A stretch of 64,000 nt of DNA from Oleiagrimonas sp. C23AA. Its GTDB lineage: Bacteria; Pseudomonadota; Gammaproteobacteria; Xanthomonadales; Rhodanobacteraceae. The position numbers were made by a program, and so were the translations under genes. The stretch spans positions 372,001 through 436,000 of the forward strand of contig NZ_JAARLY010000001.1 in the NCBI RefSeq assembly GCF_011759385.1. Reading direction: 5' to 3'. Under the pieces are notes generated by a model, which was given only the letters and a program-made list of their open reading frames with translations, was not told where the DNA came from and made no database searches. Shown here piece after piece: positions 23,089-32,837 of this stretch; the stretch's first letter is position 1, and each line of letters starts with the position of its first letter.

Positions 23089-25059
23089 ATGCCCAGTTCC
23101 GAGTCCGATCGCCGCCAACGCGCCCTGGGAGGGGCGATAGGCTCGGCGCTGCTGGGCTTTGCGCTGGTCTATCATTTTTTTCCTGGCCTGCTGCACGTGC
23201 AACGCGGTGGCACGCGCAACAACGCTACGCCGGTCAGTGGATCGATGTCGCCGCTGATGGGCTTCGAGCAGCGGCCTGAGGCCTCCAGACCGAAGCGGCC
23301 AGCCGATGCCGAGCTGGATGCCGGACCGCCCTTGTCGCTGGCGCCATCGGCAGTGATTCGCAAGCGCATGGCCAGTCAGTCCTCGCCGGCGCAGGCTGCC
23401 AGCGTTGCCGAGGCCCCGGACAGTCCGGAGGTGGCGGCCTTGCTCAAGCGCGCGCGCGAGGCGCTGGACAAGGGCAATCTGGTCGGCGGCGACGACAGTG
23501 CCGCGGCACTGTTCCAGAACGTGCTAAAGACCGATTCCAAGAGTCTGCGCGCGCAGTCGGGGCTGTCGGAAGTGCGCACACAGCTAATCGCCCAGGTCGA
23601 GCAGTCGCTGGCTGCAGGCGATGCCGATGGCGCCTCGCAGGCACTGACTTCCCTGAAGTCGCTGCCGCGCTCGGCAGACGATGTGAAGCGCCTGCAGCAG
23701 AGCCTGGATTCGTTGCAGCAGGTACGCCCGCTGCTGGCTCATGCCGCTCAGTTGATGCAGCAGGGCAAGTCGGTGGGCCAAGGCGATGACAACGCGCTGG
23801 CGGTGTATCGCCAGGTGATGCAGATCGATCCGGGTAATGCGGTGGCCGAGCAGGGACTGGCACGCATCCAGCAGCACTCGCTCGATCAGGCCTTGAGCGC
23901 GGCCGCACAGGAGGATTTCGATGCCGCCGATGCGGCGCTGGCACGCGCTGCGGAAATTTCGCCCGATTCGCAGAACCTGCAGGATGTGCGCGGCCGCATT
24001 GAGGGCTTGCGACGCCAGCGTGCGGAGAGCCTGCTGGCGCAGGCGCGCTCGGCGCTCGATGGCGGCAATGTGAAACTGGCCCAGCAGCTGGCAGCCCAGG
24101 CCATGCAGGCAAGTACCGATGTGCCGGGCATTGACGACTTCAACGAGCGCCTGAGCAACGCCAAGCTATACGCCAACTACAAGCCCGGACAGGTGTTCCA
24201 TGACCGGTTTGTGGACATGCCCGGCGGCGCGCCGGCGATGGTGGTGATTCCCACGGGCAAGTTCATGATGGGATCGCCATCCAATGAGCGTGGCCACGAA
24301 TCCAGCGAGTCGCCGCAGCATCAGGTGAGCATTGCCGAAGGTTTTGCCCTCAGCCGCACCGAAATCACCGTGGCGCAGTTCCGTGACTTCGTGCGCTCTT
24401 CCGGTTATGTACCCGATTCGGTACGGCTGGGTGGCTCCAGCGTCTACGACGAGAAAAGTGGCGCGATGCGCGAAGACGGCCGCGCCACCTGGAAAAGTGA
24501 CTATGAAGGCCATCGCGCGCAGGACGACGAGCCGGTGGTCAATGTGTCGTGGAACGATGCCCGTGCTTACGCCACGTGGCTGTCCAAGCACACCGGAAAG
24601 TCCTATCGCCTGGCCAGTGAGGCACAGTTCGAATATGCCTTGCGCGCCGGTACCCAAAGCCGCTACTGGTGGGGTAATGGCCGCCCGTCGAGCCGGGTGG
24701 AGAACCTGACCGGAAGCGGCGACCGGTCCAGCATCGGTCGACGCTGGAGCAATGCGTTTGCCGGTTACCGTGATGGCTATTGGGGTCCGGCGCCGGTGGC
24801 GTCGTTCGCCGCCAACCCGTTTGGCTTGTACGACATGGACGGCAATGTCTCCGAGTGGGTAGACGATTGCTGGCACGACAACTACACACGGGCCCCACGT
24901 GATGGATCGGCCTGGGTCAACCCCGGCTGCGCGCGGCGTGTGGTGCGTGGTGGGTCATGGGGCAGTGCACCCGACCAGGATCGTTCGGCTTTCCGTCTGG
25001 GCGTGGCGGCCGATACGCGAAGTGGCCGGGTCGGTTTCCGCGTGATGCGTGAACTCTAG
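23089..25059 (+). CDS. Membrane-anchored TPR-like / SUMF1-domain protein
   Basis: ATG 23089 gives 656 residues. A single membrane segment (about 13-32, IGSALLGFALVYHFFPGLL) is followed by a Pro/Arg-rich linker. Three or four TPR-like helical repeats (about 120-360) contain duplicated phrases such as GDDSAAALFQNVLKTD and GDDNALAVYRQVMQID. A formylglycine-generating-enzyme-like (SUMF1) domain spans about 374-656: MVVIPTGKFMMGSP, VNVSWNDARAYATWLS and RRVVRGGSWGS. The paired active-site cysteines of true sulfatase-modifying enzymes after RGGSW are absent, so it is probably a non-catalytic C-type-lectin-fold module. An envelope role is inferred. The ATG is preceded by TTAAGGACC. Confidence 0.8.
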   Translation: MPSSESDRRQRALGGAIGSALLGFALVYHFFPGLLHVQRGGTRNNATPVSGSMSPLMGFEQRPEASRPKRPADAELDAGPPLSLAPSAVIRKRMASQSSPAQAASVAEAPDSPEVAALLKRAREALDKGNLVGGDDSAAALFQNVLKTDSKSLRAQSGLSEVRTQLIAQVEQSLAAGDADGASQALTSLKSLPRSADDVKRLQQSLDSLQQVRPLLAHAAQLMQQGKSVGQGDDNALAVYRQVMQIDPGNAVAEQGLARIQQHSLDQALSAAAQEDFDAADAALARAAEISPDSQNLQDVRGRIEGLRRQRAESLLAQARSALDGGNVKLAQQLAAQAMQASTDVPGIDDFNERLSNAKLYANYKPGQVFHDRFVDMPGGAPAMVVIPTGKFMMGSPSNERGHESSESPQHQVSIAEGFALSRTEITVAQFRDFVRSSGYVPDSVRLGGSSVYDEKSGAMREDGRATWKSDYEGHRAQDDEPVVNVSWNDARAYATWLSKHTGKSYRLASEAQFEYALRAGTQSRYWWGNGRPSSRVENLTGSGDRSSIGRRWSNAFAGYRDGYWGPAPVASFAANPFGLYDMDGNVSEWVDDCWHDNYTRAPRDGSAWVNPGCARRVVRGGSWGSAPDQDRSAFRLGVAADTRSGRVGFRVMREL

Positions 25060-25105
25060 AGCCCGTCTTATGCAGGCGTTTTGTGTGTTTCGGTGGCGCA
25101 AATAG

Positions 25106-25134
25106 AAAGGCCCGAGCGATAAGCCCGGGCCTTT
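25106..25134. terminator. Bidirectional terminator between SUMF1 gene and fructosamine-kinase-like gene
   Basis: AAAGGCCCG (25106-25114) pairs with CGGGCCTTT (25126-25134), with GAG/T-rich flanks and a TTTT run on the plus strand. It ends the SUMF1 transcript and can also stop the converging kinase transcript. Confidence 0.8.
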
Positions 25135-25290
25135 TCATGTCCTGCCGCACGCCACGTGGCATCCTGCCGGCACGCCATCCTTGCGTCCCCCCCGTGACGA
25201 GCGGTTGAGGTAAGTGTGCCCAAAGTCAGGGGACATGGATGCCGGGCGAGGTCGCGCAACCATGTAGGGAAAGCCTTACATTCGCGTTAC

Positions 25291-26148
25291 TCATACAAAT
25301 GGTTCCATGGCGTGATGCACGGCATCACTGTAACTGGCTCCGAACAGATTCAAATGATTGAGCAGATGGTAAAGGTTGTAGAGCGGCGCGCGTTCGCGCC
25401 AGTCGGCGGCCAGTGCGCCGCTCTCAGCGTAGGCTGAAAAGAACGCTTCGGGCGGGGCGCCAAATAGCGTCAGCATGGCCAGCTCGGCCTCTGCCCAGCC
25501 GTAGTGCACAGCGCCGGCATCGATGAGGGCAGGTTCGCCCTCACGGGTGCAGTGCAGGTTGCCGCTCCACAAGTCACCGTGCAGCAGTACGGCCGGCTGC
25601 GTGGGAATCCACTGCGATAGCCGGGCGCAAAGGGTTTCAATGCGTTGCACGCTACTTCTTGACAGCTGTCCGCCATCGAGCGCCTGGCGCGCCTGTGGCA
25701 AGAGTCTGCATTCGGCGAAGAATTGGTGCCCGTCCTGATGCCACGTGTTGGCCTGGGGAGAGTCGCCGCACCAGCCGTCATGATCGAAGCCAAAGCCGGG
25801 GCCGATGTGCTTGTGCTGGCGGGCCAGGCCCGTTCCGGCGCGTGGATAGAAGTCGGTGCCTTGGCGCCCTTGACCCAGATCCTCCATGACCAGCGTCCGT
25901 TGATCCGCGTACCAGAGGTCGGGGACGCGCAGGCCACCACTTTCGGCCAGGGTACGAAGGCCATTTGCCTCGCTGTCAAAAAAGCCCGGGGGTGCATTGG
26001 GTCGATGCTTGATCACTGCGTGACGCCCATCTTCCAGCAAGACGTGCTGGAGGCCTGGAGTGAGTGGCGTGGGCGGCAGGGCCGAATGCATGGTGCCGAG
26101 CTTAGCTTGACGGGGGTGCAGCTTGTCCAGTTCGGTTGGTTGTGCCAT
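25291..26148 (-). CDS. Fructosamine kinase family protein
   Basis: The 285-residue frame carries protein-kinase-like-fold motifs of ketosamine-3-kinases: VIKHRPNAPPGFFDSEANGL (ATP-binding Lys and Glu), LVMEDLGQG hinge, the catalytic loop HGDLWSGNLHC and metal-binding IDAGAVHYG. It phosphorylates ketosamines formed by glycation so that they decompose and proteins are repaired. The start is uncertain. ATG 26148 lies only a few bases past the rne terminator hairpin and lacks a ribosome-binding site; ATG 26091 (MHSALPPTPL) is an alternative. The N-terminal lobe is shorter than usual, with no clear glycine loop. Confidence 0.82.
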   Translation of the reverse strand: MAQPTELDKLHPRQAKLGTMHSALPPTPLTPGLQHVLLEDGRHAVIKHRPNAPPGFFDSEANGLRTLAESGGLRVPDLWYADQRTLVMEDLGQGRQGTDFYPRAGTGLARQHKHIGPGFGFDHDGWCGDSPQANTWHQDGHQFFAECRLLPQARQALDGGQLSRSSVQRIETLCARLSQWIPTQPAVLLHGDLWSGNLHCTREGEPALIDAGAVHYGWAEAELAMLTLFGAPPEAFFSAYAESGALAADWRERAPLYNLYHLLNHLNLFGASYSDAVHHAMEPFV

Positions 26149-26154
26149 TCATGA

Positions 26155-26187
26155 AAAAGCCCGCGACTGTGAGGTCGCGGGCTTTTC
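26155..26187 (-). terminator. rne terminator
   Basis: AAAAGCCCGCGAC (26155-26167) and GTCGCGGGCTTTT (26174-26186) form a 13-bp stem with loop TGTGAG or similar. On the minus strand it is followed by a T-run. It lies 20 bases after the rne stop and directly ahead of the kinase ATG. Confidence 0.8.
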
Positions 26188-26207
26188 TCTATCAGATTGG
26201 AGTGGCG

Positions 26208-29200
26208 TTACGGCGTGCTGGATGCATCCGGTTTGCTACGCGTCTGATCGCCCACCAAGTCGCCCTGGGTCGGTGCCTGGCGCGGGGATTCCGGCTTCTT
26301 CACCTCTGGCTTGGGCTCAACCGGTTTGGGCGCTTCCGGCTTCGGCGCCTGCGGCTTGGGCGTCTCAGGAGTCGGCACGGCAGGCTTCGGGGCTTCCGGC
26401 TTCGGAGTCTCGGCCTTCGGAGCTTCGGGCTTCGGGACTTCGACCTTCGGAGCCTCAGGCTTCGGGGTTTCGGGCTTCGGGGCTTCGACCTTCGGAGCCT
26501 CGGGCTTCGGAGCTTCAGCCTTCGGCGCCTCAGACTTCGGGGTTTCGGACTTCGGGGCTTCGACCTTCGGAGCCTCGGGCTTCGGAGCTTCAGCCTTCGG
26601 CGCCTCAGACTTCGGAGCTTCAGGCTTCGGAGCTTCCGGCTTCGGAGCCTCAGCCTTCGGAGCCTCGGCCTTCGAAGCCTCAGCCTTCGGAGCCTCAGCC
26701 TTCGGAGCTTCCGGCTTCGGAGCCTCAGCCTTCGCGGCCTCGGGCTTCGGAGCCTCGACCTTCGAAGCCTCAGCCTTCGGAGCCTCGGCCTTCGGAGCCT
26801 CGGCCTTCGGAGTCTCAGCCTTCGGAGCCTCGGCCTTCGAAGCCTCAGCCTTCGGAGCCTCAGCCTTCGCGGCCTCGGGCTTCGGGGCCTCAGACTTCGG
26901 AGCCTCAGACTTCGGAGCGTCGGCCTTCGGGGCCTCAGACTTCGGAGCCTCAGACTTCGGAGCGTCGGCCTTCGGGGCCTCAGACTTCGGAGCGTCAGCC
27001 TTCACCGGCGCCTGCTTACGCTCGCCCGTGTGGGACGGCTTGGCGGTACCTTGCGCCTGGCTGTTCGTGAGGTTGTCCTGGGCGTCGCTGTCGGAGGCGG
27101 CGTTAGCGTTGCCATTGCCGGAGGTGTTTTCCGCACCGTCCTGGCGACGACGACGACGGCCACCACGACGGCCGCGGCGGCGACGCTGGCCGTTGGCGCC
27201 GCTCTCGTTGCCAACGTTCGATGCGTCCTGATGACTTGCCGAGCCGTTCTGGTTTTGGCCCTGGCTCTGGGTGCTGGTGTCGACGGTATGGCTGTCGTCG
27301 CTCTTGCTCGGCACCGGCGCCGGTTCGGCCTTGGGCGGCTGCGGCTTGGGCGCCTCGTTCTTCACCGGCTCGCTCTTGACCTGGTTGCTCGGCTTGGCCT
27401 CGGCGGGCTTGTTGTCCGGCGTGGGGCGGGTGTCCTTGCGCTCCTGGTTGGCCGTTTGCGGCGCCGCCTTGGTCGGGCGCTCCTTCTTCTCGGGCTTGTC
27501 CTGACGGTTGCGACCACCGCCTTGCTTGTTGCCCTCGGATGCCTTGGCGTTGCGCTCGTTGCGCGACTTGCCTTGTCCGTTGCCGTTGCCATTGCTGGCG
27601 TTGCCGGAACGGTTGCCACGCTCGTTGCGCGAACGCGAGCTGCGCTCGCCTTCGGCACGCTCATTGCGTGGCTTGCGGCTGTCCTGACGCTTCTGACCCT
27701 GGCTGCGGTTGCTCTGCGACTGGCGCGCGCGGCGGGCCGACTTGTCATCGCTGGCGGCGGTTTCGGTGGTGTTGTCATCACCGCGGAACCAGCCCAGGAA
27801 ACGGGCCAGCAAGCCCGGCTGGGCGGGCTGACGGGCGCGTGCTGGCGTGGCCGGAACTTCGGCGGCGGCTGCGGCCGCATTTTCGCGCAACGGTGCCGGC
27901 GTCGCCGGCACGATGCCGCTGACGGCCGGCTCGTCGCTGCTGCCCAGGTTCTGGCCCATCTTGCGCATGGCATCGGGTTCGACCGGGGTCAGGCGCTCGT
28001 AGCTGGGCTTGGCGTGCTCGCCCATTTCCGCTTCGCGGATGCGGCTGATTTCCAGGTGCGGCGTCTGCAGCTTGTCATCGGCGACCACCACCACATGCAC
28101 CTTGTGGCGCATCTCGATTTCGACGACACCAGCGCGCTTTTCGTTCAGCAGGAAGTTGGCCACGTCGGTCGGCGCCTGCACCAGCACCTGGCCGGTGTGG
28201 TCCTTCATGGCGTTTTCTTCGACCAGACGCAGGGTCGATAGCGACAGCGATTCAATGCTGCGGATGTGGCCGTGGCCATCGCAGCGCGGGCAAACGATCT
28301 GGGTGGCTTCACCCAGGCTTGGGCGCAGGCGCTGACGCGACATTTCCAGCAGGCCAAAACGGCTGATGCGGCCGACCTGTACGCGGGCACGGTCCAGCTT
28401 CAACGCGATCTTGAGGGTTTCCTCGACCTCGCGCTGATGCTTGGGGCTGTCCATGTCGATGAAGTCGATCACGATCAGGCCGCCGGCGTCGCGAATGCGC
28501 AACTGGCGGGCGATTTCCGTAGCCGCCTCGCAATTGGTGTTGAACGCCGTCTCCTCGATGTCGCTGCCCTTGGTGGCGCGCGAGGAGTTGATGTCGATGG
28601 CGGTCAGCGCTTCGGTCTGGTCGATCACGATCGAGCCACCCGAGGGCAGGCGCACGGTGCGATCAAACGCGCTCTCGATCTGGGTTTCGATCTGGTAGCG
28701 CGAGAACAGCGGCGTGGTGTCGCTGTAAAGCTTGAGCTTGCGCAGGGCGTTGGGCATCACCTGCTGCATGAATTCGCGCGCGTCGTTGAACAGCGCTTCC
28801 TCGTCGATGAGGATTTCGCCGATGTCATTGCGCAGGTAGTCGCGCAGGGCGCGGATGAACAGCTTCGATTCCTGGTAGATCAGGAACGGTGCTTTCTGCG
28901 CGCTGGCGGCGTTGGAGATGGCTTTCCACAGCTGCAGCAGGTAGTCCAGATCCCACTGCAGTTCTTCGGCGTCGCGGCCCATGCCGGCGGTGCGCACGAT
29001 CAGGCCCATGGAATCGGGCACCGACAGATGCTCCAGCGCTTCCTTCAGCGCGGCGCGATCTTCACCCTCGATGCGGCGCGAGACGCCACCGGCCTTCGGG
29101 TTGTTGGGCATCAGCACCATGTAGCGGCCGGCCAGGCTGATGTAGGTGGTCAGCGCCGCACCCTTGTTGCCGCGCTCTTCCTTCTCGACCTGGACGATGA

Positions 29201-29495
29201 CTTCCTGGCCTTCCTTGACCAGCTCGCGGATGCTCGACTTGTGCGGATCGGCACCGTCGGCGAAGTATTCGCGGGCAATTTCCTTCAGCGGCAGGAAGCC
29301 GTGGCGCTCGGCGCCGTAATCGATGAAGCACGCTTCCAGCGAAGGCTCCACGCGGGTGATGCGGCCCTTGTAGATGTTGGCCTTTTTCTGTTCGCGGGAG
29401 GGGATCTCGATATCAAGATCGTAGAGGGTCTGGCCATCCACGATGGCCACACGCAACTCTTCACGCTGAGTTGCGTTGATCAACATGCGTTTCAT
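26208..29495 (-). CDS. rne: Ribonuclease E
   Basis: ATG 29495 follows GAGGAATAACGACA and starts [10 protein letters not shown] as in other RNase E proteins; 1,095 residues. The S1 RNA-binding domain (about 35-125), the DNase-I-like catalytic part with [12 protein letters not shown] and [10 protein letters not shown] carrying the metal Asp residues, and the Zn-link CPRCDGHG are all present. After about residue 520 the chain is disordered: an Arg-rich stretch ([14 protein letters not shown]) for RNA binding, then a 230-residue tail of APKxE-type pentapeptides. It degrades mRNA and processes rRNA and tRNA as the degradosome scaffold. The tail is far more repetitive than in E. coli. Confidence 0.96.
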   Translation of the reverse strand: MKRMLINATQREELRVAIVDGQTLYDLDIEIPSREQKKANIYKGRITRVEPSLEACFIDYGAERHGFLPLKEIAREYFADGADPHKSSIRELVKEGQEVIVQVEKEERGNKGAALTTYISLAGRYMVLMPNNPKAGGVSRRIEGEDRAALKEALEHLSVPDSMGLIVRTAGMGRDAEELQWDLDYLLQLWKAISNAASAQKAPFLIYQESKLFIRALRDYLRNDIGEILIDEEALFNDAREFMQQVMPNALRKLKLYSDTTPLFSRYQIETQIESAFDRTVRLPSGGSIVIDQTEALTAIDINSSRATKGSDIEETAFNTNCEAATEIARQLRIRDAGGLIVIDFIDMDSPKHQREVEETLKIALKLDRARVQVGRISRFGLLEMSRQRLRPSLGEATQIVCPRCDGHGHIRSIESLSLSTLRLVEENAMKDHTGQVLVQAPTDVANFLLNEKRAGVVEIEMRHKVHVVVVADDKLQTPHLEISRIREAEMGEHAKPSYERLTPVEPDAMRKMGQNLGSSDEPAVSGIVPATPAPLRENAAAAAAEVPATPARARQPAQPGLLARFLGWFRGDDNTTETAASDDKSARRARQSQSNRSQGQKRQDSRKPRNERAEGERSSRSRNERGNRSGNASNGNGNGQGKSRNERNAKASEGNKQGGGRNRQDKPEKKERPTKAAPQTANQERKDTRPTPDNKPAEAKPSNQVKSEPVKNEAPKPQPPKAEPAPVPSKSDDSHTVDTSTQSQGQNQNGSASHQDASNVGNESGANGQRRRRGRRGGRRRRRQDGAENTSGNGNANAASDSDAQDNLTNSQAQGTAKPSHTGERKQAPVKADAPKSEAPKADAPKSEAPKSEAPKADAPKSEAPKSEAPKPEAAKAEAPKAEASKAEAPKAETPKAEAPKAEAPKAEASKVEAPKPEAAKAEAPKPEAPKAEAPKAEASKAEAPKAEAPKPEAPKPEAPKSEAPKAEAPKPEAPKVEAPKSETPKSEAPKAEAPKPEAPKVEAPKPETPKPEAPKVEVPKPEAPKAETPKPEAPKPAVPTPETPKPQAPKPEAPKPVEPKPEVKKPESPRQAPTQGDLVGDQTRSKPDASSTP
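26308..27006 (-). repeat. Tandem 15-bp coding repeat (APKxE pentapeptides) in rne
   Basis: About 700 bases consist of near-identical 15-mers encoding Ala-Pro-Lys-(Ala/Ser/Pro/Val/Thr)-Glu, with variants KAEAS and KVEV. Higher-order blocks of 30-90 bases are duplicated, for example AEAPKSE units. It is in frame with RNase E residues about 830-1062. Such arrays change copy number by slippage or recombination. Confidence 0.85.
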
Positions 29496-29870
29496 TGTCG
29501 TTATTCCTCGGCTTTGAGGCCGCGCGGCCGCGCGCCGCGGCGGCGCCTTGACTCGTGGCGGCCTGCCGGGGATCGCGCCGCAGCTTCCTCGAAGCGGCAT
29601 GGGTCCAGAGCATTGCCTTTTGCTCCGGCACTAATTGTCGGGTGCCTCGCGCCAAACGATGTGGGCGACCACCACGAAATCAAAGGCGTGGCGGACAAAC
29701 ATCGACCCGAACCGTTACGATGCGTGGCGATCAGCTTTCGGCCGCGTGGAAAAAGGGCGGCCGGGCGTGACGCGCCGGCGTGACGGACAGGTGCCGTACC
29801 GAGGCGTATGTCGCCCTCGGCGCTGGCTAGAGCGCGCGGGGAGTATACCTTTCGATTTCGGATTTTTTCA
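29496..29870. promoter_or_regulatory. Divergent rne/rluC regulatory region
   Basis: No gene lies in these 375 bases. A -10-like TATACC sits at 29834-29839, close to rluC. The rne side leaves room for a 5' untranslated leader of up to about 340 nt, the size of the autoregulatory leader of E. coli rne. A GC palindrome cluster (29518-29547, GCCGCGCGGCC...) would fold strongly in that leader. Confidence 0.5.
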
Positions 29871-30824
29871 ATGCGGACGGCAACTTCGCGTGACACACTT
29901 AACACCGTACAACAAGTCCAGGTGGGCGCCGATCGCGATGGCCAGCGCCTGGACAACTGTCTGTCTGCGCTGCTCAAAGGCGTACCGCGCAGCTTGATCT
30001 ATCGGCTGCTGCGCACCGGCCAGGTCCGGGTCAACGGCAAGCGTGCCAAGCCCGATACGCGGCTGGCCGAGGGCGACACCTTGCGCATTCCGCCGGTGCG
30101 CACTGCCGAACGCGATCCGGGCACGCCACCGCCGGGGCTGCTGAAGAGGGTGTCCGAGGCGGTTATTTTCGAGGACAAGCACTTTTTGGCCATCGATAAA
30201 CCGGCCGGCATCGCCAGTCATGGTGGCAGCGGTATCAGTCACGGCGCCATCGAGTTGCTGCGTGCGGCGCGCCCGAACGAGTCGCTGGAGCTGGTGCACC
30301 GCCTGGACCGCGATACCAGCGGCGTATTGGTGTTCGCGCGCAGCCGTGCGGGGCTGACCGGGCTGCAGGCGCTGATCCGCGAAGGTGCCGTCACCAAACA
30401 GTACCTGGCCCTGCTGACCGGGCATCCCAGGCGCGGCAAGTTTGATGTGAATGCGCCGCTGCGCAAGTTCGTGCTGCAGGGTGGCGAGCGCATGGTGCGC
30501 GTGGCCGATGACGGCAAGCCGGCGCTGACCTTTTTCCGCGAAGTGCAACGGCTATCCGACGACTGCCTGATGCAGGTGACGCTGGACACGGGCCGCACGC
30601 ATCAGATTCGCGTGCATGCCGCCCATGCGGGCCATCCGTTGGGCGGTGATCCCAAATACGGCGAGCGTGAGGCCAACCAGCGCCTGCGCAAGGCGGGCCT
30701 GAAGCGCCTGTTCCTGCATGCGGCGCGCTTCGAATTCGAGCTCGGGGGCAAGGCGTACAGCTTTTCCGCGCCGCTGCCGGACGACCTGAAGGCGGTCATC
30801 GACCGGCTGGCCGGTCACGCCTGA
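29871..30824 (+). CDS. rluC: 23S rRNA pseudouridine(955/2504/2580) synthase RluC
   Basis: ATG 29871 gives 317 residues; an upstream in-frame ATG at 29808 lies in the promoter region. An S4 RNA-binding domain (about 24-85, RLDNCLSALLKGVPRSLIYRLLRTGQVRVNGKR) precedes the RluA-type catalytic domain with HRLDRDTSGVLVFAR, where the first Asp after LDR is the nucleophile. It converts three uridines in 23S rRNA. The neighbour rne on the other strand is the usual partner in gammaproteobacteria, which supports rluC over rluD. Confidence 0.92.
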   Translation: MRTATSRDTLNTVQQVQVGADRDGQRLDNCLSALLKGVPRSLIYRLLRTGQVRVNGKRAKPDTRLAEGDTLRIPPVRTAERDPGTPPPGLLKRVSEAVIFEDKHFLAIDKPAGIASHGGSGISHGAIELLRAARPNESLELVHRLDRDTSGVLVFARSRAGLTGLQALIREGAVTKQYLALLTGHPRRGKFDVNAPLRKFVLQGGERMVRVADDGKPALTFFREVQRLSDDCLMQVTLDTGRTHQIRVHAAHAGHPLGGDPKYGEREANQRLRKAGLKRLFLHAARFEFELGGKAYSFSAPLPDDLKAVIDRLAGHA

Positions 30825-30838
30825 GGCTGGGCAGTGTG

Positions 30839-32371
30839 TCAGCCTCCCAGCAGATAGCGCGCGCTCACCTCAAGTGAGCGCAACCAGCCGTCAGCCAGTG
30901 CCGATTGCAGGATCAAGGCGGCCAGCGCATGGGCCAGCGCGATAGGTATGATGGCGCGATTTCGCAGGAAACTTCGCGCCCACCAAAGCTCGGCACCAAA
31001 GCACAGCAGCATCAGCCTCGCGTTGGGCGTATGCAGCAAGGCAAAGGCCAGCGCCGTGCCGATCACCGCCAGGCGCGTGCGTGTGGGCCATGCCGATTCG
31101 AACAGGCGCAGCACCACCGCCAGCATCAGCCACTGCTGCAACAGTGCCCAGGCCAGGTAGGTGGCGATGTGGCGCCAGCCAAGGGGTTGCCAGATGTGGC
31201 CTGCACCCCAGGCCAGGATCAGCGCCGCGACAACCACCAGCCACGGCGTTGTCCAGGCGCGCGCCTGCCCCAGCCAAGCCGCACGCGGCGCGCCGGCCAG
31301 ACGAAGCCGGCGCGAGACCCAGCCGCCGTAGACGATGCCCAGGACGGCGGCCAGCAGATACGGCCAGCGTGTGTGCAGGCCAAGATGCATGCCGGCGATC
31401 AGCCATAGCGGCCCAGCCAGCGCCAGCGCCAGCTGGGCCATGCGCCAGGCCCGCGGATGCTGCGGCCGCTCGGCGCGCCGGTGCACGATACTGGCGCCCA
31501 TCAGCAGCACATAGATGAGCAGTACGATCCAGGCGCGTTGCGGCGGCGCGGGTGGCGTGATGCCGGTTTCGCTGCCCAGCACCACGGTCGCTGCCGGCAG
31601 CATTTGATGGGTCAGGTCTGACAAAGCCAGAATGCGCTGGGATGATGCCAGCGCCGGCAGCGCAATCTGCAGCCACTCGTTGCTGGGTGTGGCAGCTGCC
31701 AGTTGCGCCAGCAGCGCGCGGGCGCGAGCCAAGTCATCGGGTAGTGGTACGACGTGCTGGGCGATGGCCAGCGAAGTATCGGCGCGCAGCGATATCTTGC
31801 GCAGCGTCAGCGCTTTACCCGCCGGTTGCGTCAGCGCCAGGCGCAACACGGTGGCGTGCGCGCTGCGGCAGGCGCCGGCCTGGTCCGGACGCCAGTCCAG
31901 TTTCGCCAAATCCCAGCGTGGCCAATGCGACAGCGGCAGGCTGGCGCGGCATCCGGCGCCATCGAGTGTGGCGCTGCGGATCAGGGCCATGTGGAGCGGA
32001 CGCTGACCGCCGCCTTCCAGGGTAAGCCAGTGGGCGGTGGCCAGGTCGGCCGGGCGGCTCAGGGGCAGGCCGATTTCATAAGGCGCGTTCGACTCGGCGG
32101 TCAGACGCAGGCGCTGCCCGCGTTCGCTGCCGGCGCGTGCCTGGCCGAATGGGCGTTGCGCGACCAGGTTGGCCGGACCGCGCAGCCGCCAGTGCCAGGG
32201 CGTGACTCCCTGCTTGAGCTGTTGCAGCTCCACGGCACCCCGGCGCGCCAACTCGTGACCGGTAACGAATCCGGCCAGCAGGTACAGCGCTGCGGCCAGT
32301 GCCACGATGATGGCGGCACCGGACAACAGGCTGGCGATGCGTGCCGTGCGCGGCGCCGTGGGTCTTGCCAT
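30839..32371 (-). CDS. Multi-spanning membrane protein with CPBP-protease-like C-terminus lacking the Glu pair
   Basis: The 510-residue protein has an N-terminal membrane helix (15-38), a periplasmic-type region to about residue 275 and 7-8 membrane helices after it. The last part resembles CPBP (Abi) intramembrane proteases: FALLH matches FxxxH and AHALAAL offers the third His. However, the EExxxR motif of helix one appears as LLQQWLMLAVVLR, so the metal-coordinating Glu pair is Gln-Gln. It may be an inactive homologue. The start overlaps the phhB stop (TGATG), so the two are co-translated. I do not recognise a defined function. Confidence 0.5.
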   Translation of the reverse strand: MARPTAPRTARIASLLSGAAIIVALAAALYLLAGFVTGHELARRGAVELQQLKQGVTPWHWRLRGPANLVAQRPFGQARAGSERGQRLRLTAESNAPYEIGLPLSRPADLATAHWLTLEGGGQRPLHMALIRSATLDGAGCRASLPLSHWPRWDLAKLDWRPDQAGACRSAHATVLRLALTQPAGKALTLRKISLRADTSLAIAQHVVPLPDDLARARALLAQLAAATPSNEWLQIALPALASSQRILALSDLTHQMLPAATVVLGSETGITPPAPPQRAWIVLLIYVLLMGASIVHRRAERPQHPRAWRMAQLALALAGPLWLIAGMHLGLHTRWPYLLAAVLGIVYGGWVSRRLRLAGAPRAAWLGQARAWTTPWLVVVAALILAWGAGHIWQPLGWRHIATYLAWALLQQWLMLAVVLRLFESAWPTRTRLAVIGTALAFALLHTPNARLMLLCFGAELWWARSFLRNRAIIPIALAHALAALILQSALADGWLRSLEVSARYLLGG

Positions 32372-32709
32372 CAGCGCTGCAGCGCCTCGACGTGTGCGGC
32401 ACAGATGAAGTCGTTCAGCGACAGGCCACCGACGTCATGCGTGCTGAACAGCACCTGGCAGTGGCCGTAACCGGCTTCCAGGTCGGGATGATGGTCTTCG
32501 CGATTGGCAATGAAGCCGACCGCATTGATGAAGCCCAGCGTGTGATGAAAGTCCTTGAAGCTGAAATCCTTGACGATGGCCTTGCCGTCATCGGCCAGCG
32601 ACCAACCCGGCAGTGCCTCGAGCATGGACTGCGCGGTAGCCTTCTCCAGGCCGTCGCCGGCACCCTTGCGCGGCTGGCAATGCTCGTGCAGAAGTTCCTC
32701 GTAGGTCAT
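32371..32709 (-). CDS. phhB: Pterin-4a-carbinolamine dehydratase
   Basis: The 112-residue protein carries the PCD/DCoH signature: FKDFHHTLGFINAVGFIANREDHHPDLEAGYGH, including the HHPD catalytic region. It dehydrates 4a-hydroxytetrahydropterin to recycle the cofactor of phenylalanine hydroxylase, and in bacteria may also serve molybdopterin pathways. AAGGAG lies seven bases before ATG. Phenylalanine hydroxylase itself is not in the window. The downstream membrane-protein gene overlaps its stop. Confidence 0.9.
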   Translation of the reverse strand: MTYEELLHEHCQPRKGAGDGLEKATAQSMLEALPGWSLADDGKAIVKDFSFKDFHHTLGFINAVGFIANREDHHPDLEAGYGHCQVLFSTHDVGGLSLNDFICAAHVEALQR

Positions 32710-32837
32710 GTCGGCTCCTTGGGATGCGAAAGGTAGCTTAGCCTCCCGGTGGTGCCGGCAAATGTCAAAGCCTTAGCGTGGCGTTGAATTCGTACTAAAA
32801 TGGTGCTGTTTTCCAGAAGCTAGTGACGGGACCCGTG

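Noticed and set aside
26308-27006. CRISPR-like or satellite repeat array
   Set aside because: The repeats are contiguous 15-mers in a coding frame with no spacers and no cas genes.
26136-28241. A 701-codon plus-strand frame of Leu/Arg/Ser repeats
   Set aside because: It is the complement of the RNase E repeat region and its translation (repeated SLGLRS-like strings) reflects those 15-mers.
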